Of a stretch of 64,000 nucleotides of DNA, positions 1 through 8,265 are shown piece after piece (within the stretch, counting starts at the first letter, position 1; each line of letters opens with the position of its first letter). The stretch is from CAVQAH01 sp963784195 (GTDB taxonomy: Bacteria > Acidobacteriota > Vicinamibacteria > Vicinamibacterales > 2-12-FULL-66-21), in the NCBI GenBank assembly GCA_963784195.1, contig CAWARA010000018.1:248001-312000 (forward strand), written 5' to 3'. The translations under genes and the position numbers were made by a program. The notes under the pieces are model-generated. The model was not told where the DNA came from and did no database searches. It was given only the letters and a program-made list of their open reading frames with translations.

Positions 1-339
1 GCCCTCATGCGCCTCGGCAACGGAGCCTTCGGCGCTGCGATTCATCGCGAGATCGCGACCAGGACGGGACGCGATCTTCCGGCGAGCTCGGTGTACGTCA
101 CACTCGATCGTCTCGAAGGCAAGCGAATGGTCTGCTCGTACACCGGGACTCCCACGCACGAACGCGGCGGGCGGCGGCGCAAACACTATTTGCTCGACAC
201 CGCCGGTCAGCGCGCCCTTGTGCGAGCGTGGCGCACATTCGCATCGATGACTGCCGGAATCCAGCCGGAGCTCGAAGCGTTGTCGATGCAATTGCTGCCG
301 GGGTCCGCGATAGTCGTTCCGACGCGGCAGCGGTGGTAG
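1..339 (+). CDS. PadR-family transcriptional regulator, 5'-truncated by the window edge
   Basis: The reading frame is open from the first base (Ala-Leu-Met), so the true start lies before the window and the Met at base 7 need not be the start. The visible 112 residues hold the second half of a PadR winged helix: SSVYVTLDRLE (recognition helix region), then GGRRRKHYLLDTAGQRAL, the usual basic wing and Y-x-L-T/D-x-x-G pattern. PadR proteins of this kind in Acidobacteriota usually sit before a duplicated permease, but none follows here; a kelch fragment does. The C-terminal tail after about residue 85 has no recognisable family feature. Family assignment is good; the target is unknown. Confidence 0.75.
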   Translation, partial: ALMRLGNGAFGAAIHREIATRTGRDLPASSVYVTLDRLEGKRMVCSYTGTPTHERGGRRRKHYLLDTAGQRALVRAWRTFASMTAGIQPELEALSMQLLPGSAIVVPTRQRW

Positions 340-401
340 CTGGACATCGCACGTGGCCCGTCCATTCCGTCCCAACCGCGTTGACCTCCTGTTGTCGCTG
401 A

Positions 402-656
402 GCCTCAGGCGCGCGTCCCGAAGGAGCCGAAAGGCGGCTGTCACCCGTGGATACTTGGGAATGGGACGGCAAGCGATGGACCCAGGTCGCGACGATGGGG
501 CCGTCGAGCCGCGGCCGGAGCGCGATGGTTTATGACGAGAAGCGGCGGGAGATGGTGCTCTCTATGCGCGGCATCCAGCAGGAGGACGGCGGTGAGCCCC
601 ACTACGTGTTCGATACGTGGGAGTGGGACGGCCGCCGCTGGACAGAAGCGAAGTAG
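402..656 (+). pseudogene. Kelch/galactose-oxidase-type repeat fragment
   Basis: The frame opens after a stop at 399-401, and the first usable start is GTG at 447. It encodes two copies of the motif DTWEWDG(K/R)RW about 54 residues apart (near residues 2 and 56 from the GTG), separated by GPSSRGRSAMVYDEKRREMVL. That spacing and the aromatic-rich blade motif are typical of bacterial kelch-like repeats. A functional propeller needs five to seven blades; only one and a half are here, with no signal peptide. It is most simply the 3' remnant of a larger extracellular propeller gene, or the tail of a gene whose upstream part was lost by a frameshift. Confidence 0.5.
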
Positions 657-681
657 GCCTTTGGGAGGGCGGATTCGTGGC

Positions 682-762
682 TCGTGGTCCGTGGTTCGTG
701 TCTCGTCGCACGGCTTGGCAATGATGCTCGACGAGACACGGACCACGAACTACGGACCACGG
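682..762. repeat. Inverted heptamer array A1, probable bidirectional terminator
   Basis: The left arm (682-708) reads GGTCCGT-GGTTCGT-GTCTCGT-CG. The right arm (728-762), reverse complemented, reads GGTCCGT-AGTTCGT-GGTCCGT-GTCTCGT-CG. The arms pair into a long hairpin but differ by one whole 7-base word, which shows that the unit is a heptamer. It lies between the kelch fragment (stop at 656) and the stop of the opposing moaD-like gene (769). A short T-run (764-767) follows it on the plus strand, as in an intrinsic terminator. Confidence 0.7.
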
Positions 763-768
763 CTTTTC

Positions 769-1066
769 TTATCCCCCCGCCATAGCGCCAACAACCATGA
801 ACGGCTCGGCGCCTGAGACGACCGTCGGGTGGCAACGCGATCGCGTACGAATCGTGGGAGAGATCCTGCTCGCAAGCGAAGAACCGGATGAAGGGCCGGC
901 GCTTCAGCGTGACATGGTCGCGGATCGTTCCTCGCAGAACCGGATAGGTAGTCTCCAGCGTATCCAGGATCGAGCCGAGCGTCGCCGGACCCTGGACGTC
1001 CAGGATCACTTCGCGATCGACTTGCGCGAGCGTGCGCAGGTGCGCGGGCAGCACGACGCGAATCAT
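769..1066 (-). CDS. MoaD/ThiS-like beta-grasp (ubiquitin-like) protein, one frameshift
   Basis: Starts MIRVVLPAHLRTLAQVDREV and continues as a small beta-grasp protein of about 97 residues. The starting frame runs past the expected end. One base fewer in the GGG run at 827-829 restores the ending ...SGAEPFMVVGAMAGG followed by TAA at 769-771. A C-terminal Gly-Gly is the functional end of MoaD/ThiS sulfur carriers, where it becomes adenylated and thiocarboxylated, so the corrected frame is almost certainly the real one. The start ATG overlaps the stop of the upstream BNR gene (ATGA), so the two are translationally coupled. No molybdopterin or thiamine genes are nearby, so its role may differ from MoaD. 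Confidence 0.75.
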
Positions 1067-2182
1067 GGCAGTGTCTGGACCTCGACGGAAAGGACGGGCG
1101 GCAAATCGCGCACGACCGACGTCCAGTTGTCGCCGCCGTCAGCCGAACAGTACACCTGACCACCCGTCGTACCGAAATACACGCCGCAGCGATCGAGCGT
1201 ATCGACAGCCATCGCGTCTCGCAGCACGTTCACGTAGCAGTCGCGTTGCGGGAGACCCTTGGTGAGCGGCTCCCATTCGTTCCCGCCCGTGCGGCTGCGG
1301 AACACGCGCAGCTTGCCGTCCGGCGGGTAGTGCAGGGAATCGCTCGTGATCGGAACAACGTAGATCGTCTCCGGCTCATGCGCGTGCACGTCGATCGCGA
1401 ACCCGAAGTCGGTCGGAAGGTTTCCGCTGACCTCCTGCCATGAGTCGCCGGCATTGTCGGTGCGCATGACGTCCCAGTGCTTCTGCATGAACAGCACGTT
1501 CGGGCGCGAGCGATGCATCGCGATCCGATGAACGCAATGGCCGACTTCGGCGTCCGGATCGGGAATGCCCTCCGACCTCAAGCCCCGGTTGATGGCCCGC
1601 CACGAGCGCGCCACCGTCGTCGGTCCTGAACACGCCAGCCGCCGAGATGGCGACGAACATCCGCTGCTGATTGCTCGGGATCCAGCACGATCGTGTGAAG
1701 GCACAGCCCGCCCGCGCCCGGCTGCCAGGCGGATCCCGAGCCATGGACCTCTGAGGCCCGGAAGCTCGTGCCACGATCGTGCCGCCATCGGTCGTGCGGA
1801 ACATCGCGGCGTCTTCGACGCCGGCGTAAACGGTATCGGGGTCGGTGAGGGATGGCTCGAGATGCCAGACGCGCTTGAACTCCCACGGATGCGGCGTTCC
1901 GTCGTACCACTGATGCGTGCCCGGAACACCGTCGTACACGAACTTGTTGTCGAGCGCCTCCCAGCTCTTGCCGCCATCGCTCGACTTCTGGATGATTTGG
2001 CCAAACCAGCCGCTCGACTGCGACGCATAAATGCGATTCGGATCGGCCGGTGAACCCTTCAGGTGGTAGATCTCCCAGCCGCCGAAGTGAGGGCCACTCA
2101 CATCCCAGCGCTCGCGCTTGCCGTCCGACGTGAGCACGAACGCACCCTTGCGAGTCCCGACCAGAACGCGTACTCCGCTCAT
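1063..2182 (-). CDS. BNR-repeat / sialidase-like beta-propeller protein, with about four frameshifts
   Basis: The protein starts MSGVRVLVGTRKGAFVLTSD and carries repeated Asp-box (BNR) motifs: KSSDGGKSWEAL, FRTTDGG, FRTDDGG, RTDNAGDSWQEV and CSADGGDNWTSV. These mark a beta-propeller of the sialidase/Vps10-like fold. Homology switches frame at about four places between 1590 and 1800 on the plus coordinate, while the two ends are clean. Pieced together it is about 370 residues. There is no signal peptide, so it is probably cytoplasmic. Having Asp boxes does not make it a sialidase; no catalytic Arg triad was recognised. It is coupled by ATGA to the MoaD-like gene. Confidence 0.75.
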
Positions 2183-2275
2183 ATCCTCTTCTTGTCTCCC
2201 ATCAGACCGGCCGGCGTCAAGCTCACCTGAGCGGCAAGGTTCCGTCCCTTCTCCCCGTCACTCGTCAACGCCCGG

Positions 2276-2318
2276 TTGACTCCTCTGCAGGTCTGAGGTA
2301 TCCATAGTCAATCTATGG
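2276..2318 (+). promoter_or_regulatory. Putative promoter and dyad operator of the PadR gene, near-leaderless
   Basis: TTGACT (2276-2281), 17-base spacer, TATCCA (2299-2304). The -10 ends only 10 bases before the ATG at 2315, so the transcript would have almost no leader. A dyad CCATAG-N5-CTATGG (2302-2307/2313-2318) overlaps the -10 and the start codon. GTCAATCTATG around the start is identical to that of the second PadR gene (start 19140). Confidence 0.45.
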
Positions 2319-2656
2319 GAAAGAAGCGATCCGACCGTCAGGAGCTGCTTCCGGGCACGCTCGACATGCTGATCCTCAAGAGCCTCACCCGTGGCGTCAT
2401 GCACGGTTATGGCATCGCCGAACATATCCGGCAGCTGTCGGACGAGGTGCTGCAGATCGAAGAGGGATCGTTGTATCCGGCACTGCAACGGCTTCAGATG
2501 CAGGGCCTGATCGCATCGGAGTGGGGACATTCGGTCAACAACCGGCGCGCGCGGTACTACCGGCTGACACGTGACGGGCGTCGACAGCTCGGCGAGACCG
2601 AAACGAGCTTCTCGCGGCTCATCGACGCCATCACGCGGGTCATGAAACCAGCCTGA
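2315..2656 (+). CDS. PadR-family transcriptional regulator
   Basis: A 113-residue PadR protein of typical length. LLPGTLDMLILKSL starts the winged helix, MHGYGIAEHIRQLS is the second helix, EEGSLYPALQRLQMQGLI is the recognition helix, and SVNNRRARYYRLTRDGRRQL is the wing. A short C-terminal helix would dimerise it. It lies 23 bases before a duplicated permease gene, the standard PadR-ADOP arrangement, so it probably represses that pair. A dyad over its own start codon suggests autoregulation. No Shine-Dalgarno is evident, in line with the near-leaderless promoter. Confidence 0.9.
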   Translation: MGKKRSDRQELLPGTLDMLILKSLTRGVMHGYGIAEHIRQLSDEVLQIEEGSLYPALQRLQMQGLIASEWGHSVNNRRARYYRLTRDGRRQLGETETSFSRLIDAITRVMKPA

Positions 2657-2679
2657 GACACTGGTTCCCTAGACACACC

Positions 2680-5439
2680 ATGGGAAGTATTCGACACAGG
2701 CTCGCCCGGCTGAAGACGTTCGTACGCCGCAGCCGCCTCGACAGCGAGCTCGCGGAAGAGATCGCGCTGCATGTCGAACTGCGTCAACAGGCGCTCATTG
2801 CCGATGGCATGGACCCGCGGGAGGCGGCCAGCGAGGCGCGGCGGCGATTCGGAAACGTGACGGCCATTCGAGAGGAGACACGGGACATGTGGGGTTTTCC
2901 GACCGCTGGACTCGCTGGCGCAGGATGCGCGATACGGACTGCGGATGCTGCGCCGATCGCCGACGTTTGCGATCATCGCGATCCTCTCGCTGGCCATCGG
3001 CATCGGCGCCACCGTCGCGGTCTTCAGCCTCGCCGACACGGTGCTCTTCCGCAAGCTGCCGGTGCGCAATCCCGACGAGCTCGTCATCGTGCGCTGGATC
3101 TCGGGTCCGGTCCTGCCCTTCGACTCGCTGAGCGGCCAGGCACGGCAGGGCGACACCGAGAACTCCAGCACATCGTTCTCGCTGACGGCGTTCAAGACCG
3201 TTCGCGAGCAGGCAGCCGCGCAGGCTGACGTGATTGGGTTCGCCGAGCTATATCGAGTGACGATTGGGTCAGGCACGCGGGTCGAGCTCGCGGCCGGTCA
3301 GGCGGTATCGGGCAATTACTTCGATGTCCTCGGCGTACCGCCAGCCGCCGGCCGGCCGATCACAGATCGCGACGATCAGCCCGGTGCACCGGCCGTCGCC
3401 ATGCTCTCGCACGCTGCCTGGCAGCGGCGCTTCAACGGCTCGCCAGACATCATCGGGCAGACGATTGCGATCAACAGCATTCCCGTCACAATCGTCGGCA
3501 TCACGCCGCGCGGCTTTCACGGCACGCTTCAGGTGAGCAGCGCACCGGACGTGTTCGTGCCGCTCGCCCTCCAGCCGCGCCTCGAACGCTCGACCGAGCA
3601 CGAGAACCCCAACTTCTGGTGGGTGCTGCTGGCCGCGCGCTTGAAGCCGGGGGTAACGAAAGACGCGGCACAAACCGCAGTCGACACCATCATCAAACAG
3701 ACCATCGTCGCCAACCGGCCGGCCCTGGCGGTGAAAGACCTGCCCCGCGTCGAACTCGAGTCGGGGAGCCGCGGGCAGGTCGAAACGCGTGATGGCACGC
3801 GCGAACCGCTGCAAATCATGGCGATGGTCGTCGCTGTCGTACTGCTCGTGGCATGTTCGAACATAGCGAATCTCCTGCTGGCTCGCGCAAGCGCGCGCAC
3901 GCATGAAGTCGCGGTGCGGGTGGCGATTGGTGCGCCGCGCCGGCGCATCGTTCGTCAACTCCTGACCGAGAGCATCCTGCTAGCCGTACTGGCGGGTGCT
4001 GGCGGCCTGCTGCTGGCAGCGTGGCTCGCCCAGAGCCTGATTCCGGCGCTCGATCAAGGGGACGAATTCGCAATCGACGTCGCCCTGAACACCCGCGCCG
4101 TGCTGTTCACCCTGCTGATCGCGCTCGGGAGCAGTGTGCTGTTCGGGCTGTTCCCGGCGTTACGCGGCACCGATCTGAAGCCTGCGGCGTCGTTGCAGGA
4201 TGACGGGCGCGGCAAGATCAGCGGTGGACGAGGCGTTTCCGCTGGCGGCGTTCTGGTGGCCGGCCAGGTCGCCCTTTCGCTGTTACTGATCAGCGCGGCG
4301 GGCCTGCTCGTCCAGTCCGTTCGCAACCTCGAACGCGTCGAGCTGGGGTTCGATCCGTCCAACATCCTGCTGTTTCGCGTCGATCCGACGCTGAACGGCT
4401 ACGACGGCGAACGTCTGCGCACGCTCAACACCTCCATCCTCGGCCGTCTGCGTGCGGTGCCCGGCGTCACGTCAGCGAGCGTCTCGTCGCTACACCCTGG
4501 TCGCCAACTCCTCGTCGATCTCCGAGGCGTATCTCACAGGCGCCGCGGCAGCTGAATCCACCGGCAACGTCGAGCACTGGCGAGCGCGTGCGCCAGCCAC
4601 TGGTGTGGCGCCAGAACGTCGACGCCCAGTTCTTCCGGACGATGAAGATCCCGGTGCTCAAGGGCCGAACGTTCACCGACAGCGAATCGCCAAACGCGCA
4701 GCCGATTGCGGTCGTCAACAAGACGTTTGCGGAGCGGGTGTTCAAGACCGACGACCCGATTGGCCGCCGGTTCAAGATGAGCGGCCGGCCCGGCGCGCCG
4801 GAGTTCGAGATCGTTGGCCTCGTCGCCGACGCCGTCTACACGAACCTCCGGGACGAGATTCCGCCGACGGTCTATCTGAGTTACCTGCAGGAGCCGGTCA
4901 ACGCGATGACCTTCGAGGTCAAGACCTCAGGTGATCCACTCGATCTCGTGCCGTCGATCCGTCACGCGGTGAGCGAGCTCGATGCGAACGTACCGCTGTT
5001 CGACATCAGAACGCAAAGCATGCAAGTGCAGCACTCGCTTCGGCGTGAACGCCTCTTCGCGGGGCTGGCGGCCATGCTCGGCACTATCGCGCTCCTGCTC
5101 TCGGCGATCGGTCTCTACGGGTTGATGGCGGCCTCGGTCACACGCCGAACCGCCGAAATCGGGATTCGTATGGCGCTCGGAGCGGAACGCCGAACCGTCG
5201 GATGGATGGTGCTGCGGCAGTCGCTCTCGCTCGTCGCCGCCGGCCTCGCCATCGGCATACCAGCGGCGCTGATGAGCGCGCACACGGTCGAGAGCCTTTT
5301 GTTCGGGCTGTCGCCGTCCGATCCGGCGGTGCTGGTGTTCGCAGCCCTGATCCTGACGCTTGTCTCCGCCGTCGCCGCCTACATCCCCGCCCGCCGTGCT
5401 GCGCGCGTGGATCCGGTGGTCGCGCTGAGGAATGGTTAA
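2680..5439 (+). CDS. ADOP-family duplicated ABC permease, with about three frameshifts
   Basis: The N-terminus (RHRLARLKTFVRRSRLDSEL) is the permease prefix region. After a frameshift near 2900 comes FAIIAILSLAIGIGATVAVF (first membrane segment), a periplasmic MacB-like domain, and a three-helix permease block with SNIANLLLARASARTHEVAV. The second half repeats the plan and ends with YIPARRAARVDPVVALRNG. Further frame changes are near 4490 and 4570; on both sides the homology is intact. ADOP proteins (about 800-900 residues) are two fused MacB/FtsX-type permease units without an ATPase in the operon; the substrate is unknown. Controlled most likely by the preceding PadR. Confidence 0.85.
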
Positions 5440-5440
5440 G

Positions 5441-5524
5441 CCGTGTCCGTGGTCCGTAGTTCGTCTCTCGTCGCGGCCTCGTTGACGGTACGGCGAGACA
5501 CGGACCACGATCAACGGACTACGG
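5441..5524. repeat. Inverted heptamer array A2, probable bidirectional terminator
   Basis: Left arm (5441-5473) contains the words GGTCCGT, AGTTCGT and CTCTCGT. The right arm (5494-5524) is its approximate inverse, with GAGACACGGACCACG. It begins one base after the permease stop and ends 11 bases before the stop of the opposing aldo/keto reductase gene, so it fills a convergent intergenic gap. Confidence 0.7.
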
Positions 5525-5535
5525 CACGCGGCCAT

Positions 5536-6510
5536 CTATTCCAGCACCGGATGCGGCTCGTAGAGCTCCTCGAGGTTCCTGCACTCCTCTTCGCTCAACG
5601 TGATATCCAGCGCGGCGATCGCCTGGTCCAGCTGTTCCATCTTGGTGGCGCCGACGATCGGTGCGGTCACCCCCGGTTGGTGCAGCAGCCACGCCAACGC
5701 GATCTGCGCCGGCTTCACACCCTTCTGCCCGGCCAGCGCGACGACGCGATCGACGATGCGAAAGTCGGTGTCGCGGTAGTAGAGCTCGTGGGCGATCTTG
5801 TCCGACTGGGCGCGCGCGGTTTCGCCCTTGTCCGATGAGCGCCGGTTACCGGCGAGGAATCCGCGCGCCAGCGGACTCCACGGCACCACGCCGATCCCCT
5901 CTTCGCGGCAGAGCGGCATCATCTCCCGCTCTTCTTCGCGGTACACCAGGTTGTAGTGGTTCTGCATCGACACGAAACGTGTCAGGCCGTGACGATCGGC
6001 AAGGTACAGCGCCTTGGCGAACTGCCACGCGGCCATGCTCGACGCCCCGATGTACCGGACCTTGCCCGAGCGGATGAGGTCATCGAGCGCGCGCAACGTC
6101 TCTTCCATGGGCGTCGACGGATCGTCGCGATGGATCTGGTAGAGATCGATGTAGTCGGTGCCCAGGCGCTCGAGCGACCGTTCGACGGCCGACAACAGGT
6201 GCTTCCGCGACAAACCACGATCGTTGACATCGTCGCTCATCGGAAAATACGCCTTCGTGGCGATCACGACCCTGTCCCGCTGGGCGAAATCACGAACGGC
6301 ACGGCCGAGGATCTGCTCGGTCACGCCGAGCGAATACATGTCGGCCGCGTCGAAGAAGTTGATCCCGGCCTCGAGTGCGCGCTTCACGAACGGCCGGCCG
6401 GCCTCCTCGGTCAGGATCCACGAGCGCCACTTCGGATCGCCGTAGGACATCATGCCGAGACAGATTCGCGAAACCTTGAGCCCGCTGCGGCCCAGATTCG
6501 TGTACTTCAT
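5536..6510 (-). CDS. Aldo/keto reductase
   Basis: A 324-residue TIM-barrel oxidoreductase using NADPH. It starts MKYTNLGRSGLKVSRICLG, the usual start of the voltage-channel-beta/YajO type. The catalytic tetrad is visible: Asp54 and Tyr59 in FFDAADMYSLG, Lys86 in IATKAYF, and His127 in YQIHRDD. The C-terminal IVGATKMEQLDQAI is the cofactor-binding loop. Length is normal and the frame is clean. It stands alone between a convergent permease and a divergent gap. Likely reduces small aldehydes or ketones; the substrate cannot be told from sequence. Confidence 0.92.
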   Translation of the reverse strand: MKYTNLGRSGLKVSRICLGMMSYGDPKWRSWILTEEAGRPFVKRALEAGINFFDAADMYSLGVTEQILGRAVRDFAQRDRVVIATKAYFPMSDDVNDRGLSRKHLLSAVERSLERLGTDYIDLYQIHRDDPSTPMEETLRALDDLIRSGKVRYIGASSMAAWQFAKALYLADRHGLTRFVSMQNHYNLVYREEEREMMPLCREEGIGVVPWSPLARGFLAGNRRSSDKGETARAQSDKIAHELYYRDTDFRIVDRVVALAGQKGVKPAQIALAWLLHQPGVTAPIVGATKMEQLDQAIAALDITLSEEECRNLEELYEPHPVLE

Positions 6511-6619
6511 CTCTGAATCTTAAGCCGAGACGACGGGCCGGGTCAGGGATGCAACGGGTTGCATTCGATCGATGCCTTGAGCACTTTAAACTGGTTTCGA
6601 TAGCACGATGGACACAGCG

Positions 6620-7048
6620 TCAGGATTCCTGATTGGGCTGCGGACGCTCGTAGGGCACGATGCGGTCCCACTCGTCGGCGCTCGATCGGGCGACAACCGC
6701 GACGACCGGTTCGACCTCGCTCACGTTGAACACCTCGTGCGGAACGCCAGGCGCAATGAAAATGAAGTCACCAGCGGTGTGCTCGACGCGCTGTTGAAGT
6801 CCCTCGCCGTACTCGTGACGTACCCGTCCCTCGAGGATGTACAGCATCACTTCGAAACCGACGTGGATGTGCGCCGCCGCCACGCCGCCTGGAGGAATGA
6901 CCGCGACATTCATCGACAGCTGCGTGGCGCCGACGTTCTTGCCCGACATGCCGAGCTTGTAGTGAATGCCGTTCCAGTCACGGCACAGCCCGCTCGCGCG
7001 AATCCAGGCAAGTCCGCCGCTCTGTTCAACCTTCGGAGTTTCGCTCAT
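6620..7048 (-). CDS. Cupin-domain protein
   Basis: A 142-residue single-domain cupin. The start MSETPKVEQSGGLAW is chosen at 7048 because GAGG sits just upstream and the open frame before it has no homology-like content. Cupin motif 1 is AAHIHVGFEVMLYILEGRVRH (His, His, Glu) and motif 2 is GDFIFIAPGVPHEVFNVS (His). These residues bind a divalent metal. Many such proteins are oxygenases, isomerases or simple binding proteins; I cannot choose. It is divergent from dinB. Confidence 0.85.
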   Translation of the reverse strand: MSETPKVEQSGGLAWIRASGLCRDWNGIHYKLGMSGKNVGATQLSMNVAVIPPGGVAAAHIHVGFEVMLYILEGRVRHEYGEGLQQRVEHTAGDFIFIAPGVPHEVFNVSEVEPVVAVVARSSADEWDRIVPYERPQPNQES

Positions 7049-7140
7049 GACACACCTCTTCGAACAGTAGAATTGAATCACATTCGACGTGACGGCGAGC
7101 CGTGGTTGGTAGTCTGGGGCTCGACGCTCGTAGTTCTTCA

Positions 7141-8265
7141 ATGGCTGACGAACACGTGCCGGCGCACCAGGGATGCCGCCGCATTCTGCATCTCGACATG
7201 GATGCGTTCTACGCATCTGTCGAGCAGCGAGACGATCCGGCGCTGCGTGGAAAGCCAGTGGCGGTCGGGGGCGACCCGTCTCAGCGCGGGGTCGTCGCCG
7301 CCGCCAGCTACGAGGCGCGGCAGTTTGGCGTGCGCTCGGCGATTCCCATGTCTCGCGCCGTCAGGCTGTGCCCCTCGCTGATCATCGTCCGGCCGGACTT
7401 CATGCGCTACCGTGCAGCCTCGCAGGCGGTCTTCGAGATTTTTCGATCGGTGACGCCGCTCGTCGAGCCGCTCTCGCTCGACGAGGCTTACCTCGATGTC
7501 AGCACGAACGCCTGGGGCGAACCTCTGGGCCGGGTCGTGGCGCAACGATTGAAGGCCGAGATTCGCAGTGCGACCGGCCTGACCGCGTCAGCGGGCGTGG
7601 CGCCCAACAAGTTCCTCGCAAAGATCGCGTCCGCCTGGAAGAAGCCAGACGGGTTGACGGTGATCTCGCCCGATCGCGTCGAGCGGTTTCTCCAGAACCT
7701 CCCCGTCGATGCGTTGTGGGGAGTGGGGCCGGTGACCGCCGCGCGTCTTCGCGAACGCGGCATCACGAGGCTGACCGACGTTCGAACCGCCGATCCCAAT
7801 CTGCTGCGCGAGGCGCTGGGCAGTCAGGTGGACTGGTTGCGGCGTCTTGCCGACGGCATCGACGACCGCCCGGTCGTTCCCGACAGAGCTGCCAAGTCGT
7901 GCGGAACCGAGAACACGTTCTCGCGTGACCTGACAGATATCAGCGCGATGCGGACGGTTGTCGACGACATGGCCAGGGAGAATGCGCGTTGGCTCGATCG
8001 CAAGGCACTACTCTGCCGGACCGTCACGATCAAGGTGCGATACTCGGACTTCACCACGGTCACGCGCAGCGACACGCGGATTGCGACGCGCACCGCTGAT
8101 GAACTGGCGGCCAGGGCGGTGGCGCTCCTCGATCGGACAGAGGCAGACCGCCGGCCCGTTCGCCTGCTGGGCGTCAGCGTGCACAACCTGGTGGGATCGG
8201 CAGAACCGGCTGACGTGCCGGCCCTGCCCTTCGCAGAAAGTAGCAGCGGGCGCGCGACCGATTAG
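7141..8265 (+). CDS. dinB: DNA polymerase IV (Y-family translesion polymerase)
   Basis: A 374-residue Y-family polymerase. Start at ATG 7141. The metal-binding acidic residues are in ILHLDMDAFYASVE (Asp19, Asp21) and SLDEAYLDV (Asp114, Glu115). The nucleotide-binding SYEARQFGV motif, the thumb helix-hairpin-helix (LWGVGPVTAARLRERGI) and a little-finger domain (RTVTIKVRYSDFTTVTR) follow in order. It copies past damaged bases with low fidelity. The C-terminal beta-clamp motif is probably near PALPF. Its stop overlaps the stop of the convergent NYN gene by 4 bases. No LexA site was recognised upstream. Confidence 0.95.
   Translation: MADEHVPAHQGCRRILHLDMDAFYASVEQRDDPALRGKPVAVGGDPSQRGVVAAASYEARQFGVRSAIPMSRAVRLCPSLIIVRPDFMRYRAASQAVFEIFRSVTPLVEPLSLDEAYLDVSTNAWGEPLGRVVAQRLKAEIRSATGLTASAGVAPNKFLAKIASAWKKPDGLTVISPDRVERFLQNLPVDALWGVGPVTAARLRERGITRLTDVRTADPNLLREALGSQVDWLRRLADGIDDRPVVPDRAAKSCGTENTFSRDLTDISAMRTVVDDMARENARWLDRKALLCRTVTIKVRYSDFTTVTRSDTRIATRTADELAARAVALLDRTEADRRPVRLLGVSVHNLVGSAEPADVPALPFAESSSGRATD

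Noticed and set aside
1063..2182. Programmed frameshifting or stop readthrough in the BNR gene
   Set aside because: Four shifts in one small region without slippery sites, together with similar shifts in many other genes, fit sequencing error better.
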